A stretch of DNA of 45,285 bases from AP-15 sp035570935 (GTDB lineage Bacteria > Pseudomonadota > Alphaproteobacteria > ATCC43930 > CGMCC-115725), in assembly GCA_035570935.1 (NCBI GenBank), contig DATMKU010000113.1, forward strand, positions 1 to 45,285, given 5' to 3'. The translations under genes and the position numbers were made by a program. Position 1 is the first letter of the stretch, and the number at the start of each line of letters is the position of its first letter. Under the pieces are notes generated by a model. That model had not been told where the DNA came from. It worked only from the letters and a program-made list of their open reading frames with translations, and did not search any database. This document shows positions 33,810 through 42,080 of this stretch, one piece after another.

Positions 33810-35063
33810 ATGCCGAGCCCTCATTCCCGGTTTCTCGCCGCCGCTGTCGAACGCGGCTTTGTCCATCAATGCACCGATCTCGACGCGCTCGACGCGCGGC
33901 TCGACGAGACGCGCGTCACCGCCTATGTCGGCTACGACTGCACCGCCGACAGTCTGCATGTCGGCAGCCTCGTGTCGATCATGCTGTTGCGGCTGTGGCA
34001 GCGCTGCGGGCACAAGCCGATTGTGCTGATGGGCGGCGGCACGACCCGGATCGGCGATCCCTCGTTTCGCGACGCAGCTCGGCCGTTGCTGGACGATGCC
34101 GAGATCGCGCGCAACATGGCCGGCATCCGTAAGGTCTTCACCAAGTTCATCGATTTCGGCGACGGCCCGAGCGATGCGGTGATGGTCAACAATGCCGACT
34201 GGCTCGACGAATTGCGCTACATCCCGTTGCTGCGCGATGTCGGGCGGCATTTTTCGGTCAACCGCATGCTGACCCAGGACAGCGTCCGGCTGCGGCTCGA
34301 CCGCGAGCAGCCGCTCTCCTTTCTCGAATTCAACTACCCGATCCTGCAGGCCTACGATTTTGTCGAGCTCGCGCGGCGCTTTGGCTGCGAAGTGCAGATC
34401 GGCGGCTCCGACCAATGGGGCAACATCGTCGGCGGCGTCGAATTGGGGCGGCGGATGGACGGACGCAGCCTTTACGGGCTGACGACGCCGCTGCTGACGA
34501 CGGCGTCGGGCGGCAAGATGGGCAAGACCGCGCAAGGGGCGGTGTGGCTCAATGCCGAGCGGCTGTCGCCCTACGAATACTGGCAATTTTGGCGCAACAC
34601 CGACGATGCCGATGTCGGCCGCTTTCTGCGCCTCTTCACCGAATTGCCGCTCGCCGAGATCGCCCGGATCGAGGCGCTCGATGGCGGCAACATCAACGAA
34701 GCGAAAAAGGTGCTGGCGACCGAGGCGACGGCGTTGTGTCACGGGCGCGAGGCGGCGGCGGCGGCGGCGGACACGGCGCGAGCGGTCTTTGAGGAAGGCG
34801 GCAGCGGCGAAGACCTGCCGCAGACGCAATTGCCGCGCGGCCTGTTCGAGCGCGGGATCGCGGCGTTCGAATTGTTCAACCGGGCCGGGCTCGCCGCCTC
34901 GAACAGCGAGGCGCGCCGGCTGATCCGCGGCGGCGGCGCCCGCATCAACGATGCCGTCGTCGAGGACGAAACCCGCATCGTCGGGCTCGACGATATCGGT
35001 CCGCACGGGGCGGTAAAGCTCAGCGCCGGCCGCAAGCGCCACACCCTCGTCCGCCCGCTGTGA
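33810..35063 (+). CDS. tyrS: Tyrosyl-tRNA synthetase
   Basis: 417 residues from the ATG at 33810 (a GTG at 33792 adds six residues and is less likely). Class I synthetase: the HIGH-type motif is H-V-G-S at residues 50-53, and the KMSKS-type motif is G-G-K-M-G-K-T near residue 240. The tyrosine pocket has Y-D-F near residue 180 and Q-I-G-G-S-D-Q-W-G-N after it. A C-terminal S4 RNA-binding domain includes N-S-E-A-R-R-L-I and the closing K-L-S-A-G-R-K. It charges tRNA-Tyr. Divergent from anmK, an arrangement found across proteobacteria. Confidence 0.97.
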   Translation: MPSPHSRFLAAAVERGFVHQCTDLDALDARLDETRVTAYVGYDCTADSLHVGSLVSIMLLRLWQRCGHKPIVLMGGGTTRIGDPSFRDAARPLLDDAEIARNMAGIRKVFTKFIDFGDGPSDAVMVNNADWLDELRYIPLLRDVGRHFSVNRMLTQDSVRLRLDREQPLSFLEFNYPILQAYDFVELARRFGCEVQIGGSDQWGNIVGGVELGRRMDGRSLYGLTTPLLTTASGGKMGKTAQGAVWLNAERLSPYEYWQFWRNTDDADVGRFLRLFTELPLAEIARIEALDGGNINEAKKVLATEATALCHGREAAAAAADTARAVFEEGGSGEDLPQTQLPRGLFERGIAAFELFNRAGLAASNSEARRLIRGGGARINDAVVEDETRIVGLDDIGPHGAVKLSAGRKRHTLVRPL

Positions 35064-35077
35064 CGATGATGTTATCG

Positions 35078-35181
35078 TAGACCCGCGGAAGCGCGAACCC
35101 AGTGCCGCAGGCGCTGGAGCGCTCGCCCGTGGTCAGCCCAGGGGCCAAACCCTGGGCCCCCGCTTCCGCGGGGGCGAGGCG
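35078..35181. repeat. Palindromic repeat, family B, copy 2
   Basis: It opens with CCCGCGGAAGCGCGAACCCAG, a decayed form of the left end at 10882, and closes with CCCCCGCTTCCGCGGGGGCG. The two ends can pair over about 15 bases. It lies just after the tyrS stop and before the convergent DUF1993 gene, where it may serve as a transcription stop for one or both. Confidence 0.7.
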
Positions 35182-35229
35182 TAACGACCAAACAGCACTA
35201 ATCGCTTAATGGGTCGTACAGCGAATCTA

Positions 35230-35742
35230 CTATGTCGGCATTGGGCCCATGAAGTCGCGCTTGCCGATCTCGATACCGAGCGAGCGCAGGATGTTGTATG
35301 CCGTCGTCGTGTGGAAGTAGAAGTTCGGCATGGCCAAGTGATAAAGATAGACTTGGGCGCGGAAGTGGCGCGGTTGTCCGCCCTGGACAAGCGTCACTTG
35401 CGTATCTTCCTTGCCGTCGAGCTGGTCGGGGCGCAGGCCCTTCAGGAAATCGATGGTCTTGTCGAGCCGCGACTGCATCTCGGCCCAGGAGTTGTCGATC
35501 GGCGGCAGTTCGGGCACTGCAACACCGGCAGCTCGACCGGCGCCAAAGGCATGCTCGCTCGCCTGCCGCACCTGGCGGGCGAGGGTGAACATGTCGGGAT
35601 AGAGCCGCAGGTTCAAAACCGTGGCCTCATCCCATTTCTTTTCGGCTGCGTACTTTTGCGCCTTGTCGAGCGTCCCCTTCAGACCGCCGAGCAATTGCAG
35701 AAACACCGGCACCGATGCGTGATACATGCTGATGGCCATCAT
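35230..35742 (-). CDS. DUF1993 family protein
   Basis: 170 residues; two ATGs in a row at 35742 and 35739 follow an AGGAGG site. Helical protein with the family's opening S-M-Y-H-A-S-V-P-V-F-L, the central R-L-Y-P-D-M-F-T-L-A-R-Q-V and the C-terminal F-Y-F-H-T-T-T-A-Y-N-I-L-R near residue 142. Scattered His residues recall DinB-like folds, but the function of DUF1993 is not established. Single gene, convergent with tyrS. Confidence 0.9.
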   Translation of the reverse strand: MMAISMYHASVPVFLQLLGGLKGTLDKAQKYAAEKKWDEATVLNLRLYPDMFTLARQVRQASEHAFGAGRAAGVAVPELPPIDNSWAEMQSRLDKTIDFLKGLRPDQLDGKEDTQVTLVQGGQPRHFRAQVYLYHLAMPNFYFHTTTAYNILRSLGIEIGKRDFMGPMPT

Positions 35743-35908
35743 GGTCCTCCTCGTGTTGGTAAGGGTGAAGCCGGCGGCATCTTAACCGCCCCGGCGACAG
35801 GCGGGAAGCCGCGATCGCCCGGTCGATCGCGCATCGGTCGCGCCGCGCTCGACCTTGACGACGGCGCGGTCTACTGTGTTGCGCTCGAAGCGAGAGGAGG
35901 TGCCGGGC

Positions 35909-36124
35909 GTGGCCAGGGAACGGCGTCTCGAAGCACGTCAGGTCGAGGAGATTTTTCTCGCCTTTGCCGAGGCGATGCGCGAACTGCCGCCCGACATCGA
36001 GGCCGGCTGGCTTGACGCGCAGGGCGATCTGCGCCTGGCACCCGACATAGCGAAGAAATTGCGCACCGCCCGCCGGGTGCGGCAATTGCTGGTCGAGTTG
36101 CGGCAGAGCCAAAGCGAGGGCTGA
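35909..36124 (+). CDS. Small hypothetical protein
   Basis: 71 residues if started at the GTG at 35909, which has AGGAGG 8 bases upstream; the frame is open from 35855. Predicted all-helical, rich in Arg and Glu (V-E-E-I-F-L-A-F-A-E-A-M-R near residue 12), with no signal peptide or recognised domain. The good ribosome-binding site and clean helix pattern support a real gene. It lies between the divergent DUF1993 gene and the convergent CoA transferase (15 bp between stops). I cannot name a family. Confidence 0.55.
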   Translation: MARERRLEARQVEEIFLAFAEAMRELPPDIEAGWLDAQGDLRLAPDIAKKLRTARRVRQLLVELRQSQSEG

Positions 36125-36139
36125 CGCCCGCGCGAATTC

Positions 36140-37372
36140 TCAACGCCCGCCCGGGCCGGCGACGATGCGGTTGTCGTGCAGCCGGCCGATCTCGGCCGTG
36201 GAGAGGCCCAGCACTTGCGCCAGCACGGCATCGCTGTGCTCGCCGAGAACCGGTGCGGGGCGCGGCGGCAGGCGGGGCGCCGCGCCAAAATCGAGCGGCA
36301 GCCCCGGCATCAGATACCGCCCGATCCCCGGCTGCTCGACGGTCGCGAAGAGCGGGTTCGCCGCCGAGCAGCGCGGGTCGCCCCGCACCAGTTGGCGAAA
36401 ATCCTGAAACTCGCCCCACAAGACGCCGGTGCCGGCAAAGGCCTGCCGGATGTCGTCGAGACTACGCGCGGCGCACCACCGGGCGACCAGCGCGGCGATC
36501 ATGTCGCGCGCCTCGTAGCGCCCGGCCTCGGTGTCGAGATCGACCCCTATCATCGGCCCGATCATCGCGAGCCGCTCGGCGAGCCCGGTCGCCTGGCCCA
36601 ACGCCCGCCATTGCCGCGAGGTCAATGCGATGATCATCGCCCGGCGCCCGTCCGACGTCGCAAAGTCGCGGCCAAAGCTGCCGTAGAGATCGTTGCCGAT
36701 CGCCGGCCGCGCATGGCCGTTGACCTCGACGTCGCCGATGTAGCCGAGATTGCCGACCGTCGCGAGCATGATGTCGGCCAGTGCCGCGACGACTTCCTGA
36801 CCCTCGCCGGTGCGGGTGCGGTGGCGCTCCGCCGCCAACAGCCCGGTCGCGAGATAGAGTCCGGCAGCGATGTCCCAGGCCGGCAACACATGGTTGACCG
36901 GCATGCCGCCCGCTTCGGTCGCCTGTTGGCCCGTCACCAGCGGGAAGCCGCTCGCGGCGTTGACCGTGTAGTCGACTGCCGCCGACCCGTCGCGGTTGCC
37001 GACGAGGCGCAGCATGATCAAATCGTCGCGCGCCGCCTTCAGGCTGGCGAAATCGAGACCGCGCAGCGGCGGCAGGTTGGTCAGGAGAATGCCGCTTCCG
37101 GGGCCGGGAGCGGTGACCAATGCCCGCGCGATCTCGCGGCCTTCGGGCTTGTCGAGCGCCAAGGCCAGCGAGCGCTTGGCTTTGTTGAGCCCGGCCCAAT
37201 AGAGGCTCGCGCCGTCGCCGGTCACCGGCCAGCGGGCAAAGTCGATGCCGCCGCCGATTGGGTCGATGCGGATCACGTCGGCGCCCATTTGCGCCAGCGT
37301 CATGCCGCCGAGCGGGCCCGCGACAAACGCCGAGATCTCGACGATGCGTAAATCCTGCAACAGCCGGTTCAT
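36140..37372 (-). CDS. CaiB/BaiF-type (family III) CoA transferase
   Basis: 410 residues from the ATG at 37372; an open extension to 37582 lacks similarity. Family marks: L-Q-D-L-R-I-V-E-I-S opening, G-A-D-V-I-R-I-D-P at 30-38, N-K-A-K-R-S-L-A-L near 63, and the probable catalytic aspartate D167 in P-A-W-D-I-A-A-G, equivalent to the P-x-x-D-I-x-T-G of formyl-CoA transferase. It moves CoA between carboxylic acids. The substrate pair is unknown. It is divergent from the GT8 gene across 262 bp. Confidence 0.92.
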   Translation of the reverse strand: MNRLLQDLRIVEISAFVAGPLGGMTLAQMGADVIRIDPIGGGIDFARWPVTGDGASLYWAGLNKAKRSLALALDKPEGREIARALVTAPGPGSGILLTNLPPLRGLDFASLKAARDDLIMLRLVGNRDGSAAVDYTVNAASGFPLVTGQQATEAGGMPVNHVLPAWDIAAGLYLATGLLAAERHRTRTGEGQEVVAALADIMLATVGNLGYIGDVEVNGHARPAIGNDLYGSFGRDFATSDGRRAMIIALTSRQWRALGQATGLAERLAMIGPMIGVDLDTEAGRYEARDMIAALVARWCAARSLDDIRQAFAGTGVLWGEFQDFRQLVRGDPRCSAANPLFATVEQPGIGRYLMPGLPLDFGAAPRLPPRPAPVLGEHSDAVLAQVLGLSTAEIGRLHDNRIVAGPGGR

Positions 37373-37634
37373 CGCCGCATCCTGTCCGTCCGCGGCCGGT
37401 GCTGCAAGACCGCGGCTGTGACGGCTGCCACCCACCGGCGGTTGGCGGCGGGGCAGACCGTCGCGTCGAATGAATTGTCGTGTCCCGCGACACGGAATGG
37501 CCCGCTCGCAGAGGTCTTTTGCCCGCTCGCGATAAGCCTTTGCTCGAATGTCTGCTTTTTTCGGGCAGTCGTTGAGGTACAAAAATCACCGCTCAGGCTA
37601 TAATTCTCTCTTTCGAGACGGGAGACGGCGCCGA

Positions 37635-38711
37635 ATGCCGCAATCTAGCAACTCCGCGACCTCGCCCGTTATCCCGGCCGAGCGAGTTGCGTTGCGGCCG
37701 CGTTCGGCGACCGGGGCCGCCGCCGATCCTCGCCCGGCGGGGGACGAAACGGCGGGAAGCCATGTGCATCTGCTGCTGTGCGCCAATGCCCGCTACCTGC
37801 AGCATGTCGCGGTCTGCCTGACCTCGCTTCTGGTAAATAACCCGGATCTGTTCTTCGATATTGTCATCGTCGGGCGAGCGACCGAGCGGCTGGACCAGGG
37901 GAAACTCGCCCGCACGCTGGCGCGCTTTGCGAACAAGTCGCTATCGTTTCGCGAGTTCACCCCTCCGGCCGGCCGCCTGCTTCCGCTCAATCCCCGGGCG
38001 CATTACACGCTCGACAACTGGACGCGGCTATGGGTCGAGGAATTCTTCGACGAGGACATCGCGCGCGTGCTGTATCTCGACGCAGACATCGTCGTCGTCG
38101 GCAGTCTCGCCCCGCTGTGGCATGTCGAGCTCGACGGGGCATTGCTCGGTGCCGTCGACATTCCGGGTTCGGATCGCGGCGTCACCCATCTCGGGATGCG
38201 GGCCGAGGACGGGTATTTCAACTCGGGCGTGCTGCTCGTCGATCTCAAGCAATGGCGCGAAACCCGGGCCTTGGATACGGTTCTGGGCTATATCGAGGCT
38301 TATCCCGAGCTGATGACGCGCGATGTCGACCAGGAGGCGTTGAACGCGTGCTTTCACGGCCGCAGAAAACGCCTCGACTACAAGTGGAACGGCCTCTTGT
38401 CGTTTTTTCGCGAGCCGCCGTCAATCCCGCTGGCGCTGGCGGAAATAGAGGCGGTGCGTCGCGACGCGCGCATCATCCATTTCAACGGCAATTCGAAGCC
38501 GTGGAGCTATTTCTGCGAGCATCCGCGCAAAGCCGAGTACGAGAAATATCTGCGGATGACCGAATGGCGCGATTTTGTTCCGGAGGACCGGACGGTGCCG
38601 AACATTCTGCGCAAGCGCCTCTCAGCGCTCCTGCCTGGAAGGATCAAAACCGCGCTCAAGTCGCTCGCCCCGGCGATTTTCAACCCGGGACGGACAGCAG
38701 CCGGCCGCTAG
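37635..38711 (+). CDS. Glycosyltransferase family 8 protein
   Basis: 358 residues from the ATG at 37635, preceded by GGGAGA. After a disordered 40-residue leader, the GT-A domain has V-H-L-L-L-C-A-N at 44-51, the D149-A-D151 metal/sugar-nucleotide site (V-L-Y-L-D-A-D-I-V-V-V), Y-F-N-S-G-V-L-L-V-D-L near 215 and I-I-H-F-N-G-N-S-K-P-W near 300. This is the LPS-galactosyl/glucosyltransferase-like GT8 pattern. It converges on the two GT2 genes and opens the polysaccharide region. Confidence 0.93.
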   Translation: MPQSSNSATSPVIPAERVALRPRSATGAAADPRPAGDETAGSHVHLLLCANARYLQHVAVCLTSLLVNNPDLFFDIVIVGRATERLDQGKLARTLARFANKSLSFREFTPPAGRLLPLNPRAHYTLDNWTRLWVEEFFDEDIARVLYLDADIVVVGSLAPLWHVELDGALLGAVDIPGSDRGVTHLGMRAEDGYFNSGVLLVDLKQWRETRALDTVLGYIEAYPELMTRDVDQEALNACFHGRRKRLDYKWNGLLSFFREPPSIPLALAEIEAVRRDARIIHFNGNSKPWSYFCEHPRKAEYEKYLRMTEWRDFVPEDRTVPNILRKRLSALLPGRIKTALKSLAPAIFNPGRTAAGR

Positions 38712-38763
38712 GGTTTTTCTTAGAACTCGCCAGCGCTCACGATTTCGCGCTGCGCCGGTAGCG

Positions 38764-39693
38764 CTATCGTCGCTCGCTCCTCCAATACCGGATAGCGCCC
38801 GTCGCCATGGCATAAGCCTTTAGATGGGCCATCCACACCGGCGCGGGAGAAATCAGGCGATGAAGGTGGTAGCCCAGCCATCCTTCGATCAACTGCCGAC
38901 ACGCCCAGCGTGGGACCCCGAACCAGAACCTGACCCCCGCAATCTCCTTTGCGCCGCGGAAAGCCGCGGTTTCGCCAAGATTGGCAAAGAACCTTACGAC
39001 ATAATCGAGTGTCTGCCGCTCAGCGCCGATGCAATGTTCCACACGCGCTGCCGGCACCCAATAGCCGGTCGCGCCGGACTGTAATACTCGGGCGATGACG
39101 TCGGTTTCTTCGCCGACCCGTTGTTGGCCCGGGCCGACCCCGAAAGCCGGATCGTATCGGAACTTCCTGTGCTCCGCCGCGCGCAAGGCGAAACTGGGAC
39201 CGTAGGGAATACGGTGCCCGGCGATGGACAGCGGTATCGGCTCGGCGCCAAAATCGCGAAAGGCTACCATCGGGCCAACAACTGTCAGGCTTTCAGTCAG
39301 CCATGCCGGTGCCGGCGACGCGTATCTCGGAATAACCGGGCCGCCGAAGAGAGCCGCCTCGGGCCTGTGACAGAACGCCTCGGCATAAGCGGCGAGCCAG
39401 CCGGGATCGACAACCACATCGTCGTCGGTCCACACGATGTACTCGCCTTTGGCGGCATCGACTGCGTGGTTGCGCGCCGGGGTATGTCCGCGCCGCGGCT
39501 CGAATTCGCGGCGGATTGGCAGCCGGCCGGCGAAGGCCTCGATTACCGCGTCGGTGTGGTCGGCGCAGCCGTTGTCGACGACCAGCACCTCCCAATCGAG
39601 ATGGTCGGGCAACCGCATCGCCGCCAACGAGTCGAGCGTCCGGCGCAGCGACTCGGCGCGGTTGAGTGTGCAAATGGCCACAGTGATCAGCAT
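38764..39693 (-). CDS. Glycosyltransferase family 2 protein (paralogue 1)
   Basis: 309 residues. The GT-A nucleotide-binding start is I-T-V-A-I-C-T-L-N-R-A-E, and the metal-binding run is V-W-T-D-D-D-V-V-V near residue 90. Acceptor-side residues include F-G-G-P-V-I-P-R-Y and G-E-E-T-D-V-I-A-R-V-L, which places the catalytic-type acidic residues. No membrane segment apart from a weak hydrophobic C-terminus. It closely resembles the neighbour at 39857-40858 over its whole length. Confidence 0.93.
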   Translation of the reverse strand: MLITVAICTLNRAESLRRTLDSLAAMRLPDHLDWEVLVVDNGCADHTDAVIEAFAGRLPIRREFEPRRGHTPARNHAVDAAKGEYIVWTDDDVVVDPGWLAAYAEAFCHRPEAALFGGPVIPRYASPAPAWLTESLTVVGPMVAFRDFGAEPIPLSIAGHRIPYGPSFALRAAEHRKFRYDPAFGVGPGQQRVGEETDVIARVLQSGATGYWVPAARVEHCIGAERQTLDYVVRFFANLGETAAFRGAKEIAGVRFWFGVPRWACRQLIEGWLGYHLHRLISPAPVWMAHLKAYAMATGAIRYWRSERR

Positions 39694-39856
39694 AAATTAA
39701 TATTTATCGATGAGATAATATCGTCTGACGACGAGGTCGCAAAAGCTCGCGCTTCTACATTCTATTATTACGGACTTTGCGTAGTAGGGCAAGAAGATTA
39801 GGGGTTCGGCGAAGGCGTCGATAGCCGAGTTGGCGTCTCCGGTGCAATTCGCGCTC

Positions 39857-40858
39857 TCAGCCTCCCATCGCACGCTCTTGCTGCCGTGCACTTCCCCTAT
39901 AGTAGCGGATCGCACCCCAAGCGTAGGCATAATCACGCAAATGCCGAACCCAGACAGGCGGGGGCGAAATGAGTCGGAGGATTTGATAGCGGACCCATTC
40001 TTCGACGAGTTGACGCCACATCCAGCGCGGCACACCGAACCACAGCCGAGCTTCTCGACCGGCCTCGAGAAACGCGCTGGTTTCACCAACGGTCGCGAAG
40101 TAGCGCGCGATGTAGCGGAGAGTTTGCTGGCTTGCATCGCTGCAATGCTCCACCCGCGCGGTCGGAACCCAGTATCCGCACGCACCGGACTGTAATATCC
40201 GGTCGAGGACATCGAGTTCCTCACCCCTTCGCCGCTGACCTGGGGCGTGACCAAGCCGCGGATTGTACCGGAAGCGGCGCTGTTCCGCAGCGCGGACCGC
40301 AAAATTCGGCCCGAAAGGCAGACGGCCGCCGGCCAACAGCGGCACCGCTTCGTCGCCGAAATCGCGCCCTCCGAAAACCGAATTTCGCAGCAACGCCTCG
40401 CTTTCGGAGAACCATTTCGGAACCGGAGGCGCGTATCTTGGTGTGATGGGACCGCCGAACACCGCCGCCTGCGGCCAGCGGCTGAATGCCTCGGCGTAGG
40501 CGAGCAGCCATCCGATGCCGACGACAACATCGTCGTCGGTCCAGACAATGTAATCCCCGTCTGCCGCATCGACCGCGCGATTGCGGGCATTGGAGAGGCC
40601 GCGCCGCGGCTCGAATTCGCGCCGGATCGGCAGCCGGCCAGCAAACGACGCGATGACCGCGTCGGTGTGATCGGTGCAATTGTTGTTGACGACCAAGACC
40701 TCCCAGGGGAGGTTGTCGGGCACCTCCATCGCCGCGAGCGACTCGATCGTCCGGCGTACCGATACCGCGCGATTTAGCGTGCAGATCGCGACCGTTATCA
40801 GGGCTTTGCTCTCCCTCAACGGCGTGCGCTCAAACCTACCGCGGTCTGACTGCGCCAC
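39857..40858 (-). CDS. Glycosyltransferase family 2 protein (paralogue 2)
   Basis: 333 residues, about 20 longer at the N-terminus than paralogue 1 (an internal start near I-T-V-A-I-C-T is possible). It shares the I-T-V-A-I-C-T-L-N-R-A opening, F-A-G-R-L-P-I-R-R-E-F-E-P-R-R-G, V-W-T-D-D-D-V-V-V and the C-terminal F-G-V-P-R-W region with the next gene. It probably arose by tandem duplication. Different residues in the central acceptor region suggest a different sugar or acceptor. The 163 bp between the two genes are AT-rich and contain no gene. Confidence 0.93.
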   Translation of the reverse strand: MAQSDRGRFERTPLRESKALITVAICTLNRAVSVRRTIESLAAMEVPDNLPWEVLVVNNNCTDHTDAVIASFAGRLPIRREFEPRRGLSNARNRAVDAADGDYIVWTDDDVVVGIGWLLAYAEAFSRWPQAAVFGGPITPRYAPPVPKWFSESEALLRNSVFGGRDFGDEAVPLLAGGRLPFGPNFAVRAAEQRRFRYNPRLGHAPGQRRRGEELDVLDRILQSGACGYWVPTARVEHCSDASQQTLRYIARYFATVGETSAFLEAGREARLWFGVPRWMWRQLVEEWVRYQILRLISPPPVWVRHLRDYAYAWGAIRYYRGSARQQERAMGG

Positions 40859-40882
40859 AGTCGGCTCCTGCGGCCCGTTGAT

Positions 40883-41764
40883 CTATGCTGACCCCGCAGC
40901 AAGTTTGATATCTGCATACCTCCTGCCCTTCGGAATTACGAATTTCCCTCGTGCTCCAATTAAAGGGAGCCGACGCTCCTGCGCGAAGTCATCTGCCGCC
41001 TGCGTGACTCCGGGCCAGTGGAGATAGTCATCACCGATCAGCAGCCCCTCTTCAGCCAGAAGATCGTAGTACAGGGCAATATCGCGCTTGGCGGGCTCAT
41101 ATTCATGGGCCGCATCGACATAGGCGAGCTCGAATCGGATGCCCAATGCGGAAAAAACCGCCGCCGCGCCTTCTGAGGTATTTGGAAACGGCGTGATCAC
41201 ATCGGATACTCCCGCCCTTACGACATTAGCGAGAAAAGTATAATATAACTGAGGCATCCCGTGCCGGATCGCCAGAGATGAATACCATTCCGGCTCCTGC
41301 CTAAGCCAATGTTCCGGGGATCCTAGCCAAGTGTCGACGCAGACGATCTCGGTATGTAGACCTAATGCCTTGGCGGCATTCGCCATATTGATTGCTGACC
41401 TGCCCTTCCATGATCCGACCTCGCAAATCCTCTGAGGGCGGACTAGTTGGATTGACTCCCCAAGCAGCGGGGCGTCCGATCCCCAACCTTGAAAGTCGAC
41501 CGGGTACTTCCGCGGGTCGAAATCATCATAGGGGGAGCGCTCATATAGCCGATCGCGGATCATGACCTTCACCTCCGGCTGATCTGCGAGCGGCACCGAT
41601 CTCGTGGCAGTGGCATCCGGCCGGACCTGCAATCGAATCCCGGCTGGATCAGGTCTTGGAGCATCTGCAAATTGGTAGAGCAATCTATTCCAGAGGCCCC
41701 GACGGTTTTTAAGGGATCGGCTCATTTCGAGAAGGGCATGCAAGGCTTGACTATATGCCATGGT
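40883..41764 (-). CDS. Class I SAM-dependent methyltransferase-like protein
   Basis: 293 residues from the ATG at 41764 (a TTG at 41791 is also open). The SAM-binding motif is I-C-E-V-G-S-W-K-G-R-S-A near residue 115, then E-I-V-C-V-D-T-W as the acidic end of strand 2, and L-A-Y-V-D-A-A-H-E-Y-E near 215. It is of the Methyltransf_24 / cephalosporin hydroxylase-like type, often found in glycan clusters for O-methylation of sugars. It lies 24 bp upstream of the GT2 paralogue 2 on the same strand, so the three are likely one transcript. Confidence 0.85.
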   Translation of the reverse strand, partial: TMAYSQALHALLEMSRSLKNRRGLWNRLLYQFADAPRPDPAGIRLQVRPDATATRSVPLADQPEVKVMIRDRLYERSPYDDFDPRKYPVDFQGWGSDAPLLGESIQLVRPQRICEVGSWKGRSAINMANAAKALGLHTEIVCVDTWLGSPEHWLRQEPEWYSSLAIRHGMPQLYYTFLANVVRAGVSDVITPFPNTSEGAAAVFSALGIRFELAYVDAAHEYEPAKRDIALYYDLLAEEGLLIGDDYLHWPGVTQAADDFAQERRLPLIGARGKFVIPKGRRYADIKLAAGSA

Positions 41765-42080
41765 CAGTTGCTCGATTTTACCATAACTCAATTGAGGCGC
41801 TTACCCACTCCCGCCATCGCCGGCGGAAAATTGGGATTGACCCGGACATCCATACCCGTTCGGCAGATTAACGTAGCGCGCGGCCTTTTCGAAAAGCCGG
41901 CGCCGCCACTGGGCGCCGGCATCAATCCCGATCAAAGAGGTTCGTTGGGTAACCTTACTACATCACCCGACAGCGCGGCTAGGGTGCGTTCGCGCCGGCG
42001 CGATCAGGTTGCGCCCCGGCCGATAATCGATCCGACCTGCCGCGCTGTCGGACTCACCCTGCCGCCCGTCAACGCGCCGC
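41765..42080. other. Intergenic region with terminator
   Basis: 316 bp between the GH54-like gene and the methyltransferase, both minus strand. No gene seen. It contains the hairpin and T-run at 41891-41920, so the methyltransferase probably has its own promoter between that hairpin and 41764. Confidence 0.6.
41891..41920 (-). terminator. Rho-independent terminator candidate after the GH54-like gene
   Basis: On the minus strand, arms GCCGGCGCC and GGCGCCGGC (9 of 9 paired) enclose a 7-base loop and are followed immediately by TTTTC. It is about 160 bases beyond the GH54-like stop, in the right orientation to end that transcript. Confidence 0.6.

Noticed and set aside
33718..33811. ATG at 33811 as the anmK start
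   Set aside because: It would overlap the divergent tyrS start and translate a palindromic repeat, whereas the GTG at 33718 has a strong ribosome-binding site and begins at the family's N-terminus.
33795..35042. 415-codon minus-strand open frame
   Set aside because: Fully antisense to tyrS, whose HIGH and KMSKS motifs are unambiguous.
39697..40644. 315-codon minus-strand frame with an AT-rich 3' end
   Set aside because: It runs in a different frame through the GT2 paralogue and its spacer; only the GT2 frame shows family motifs.
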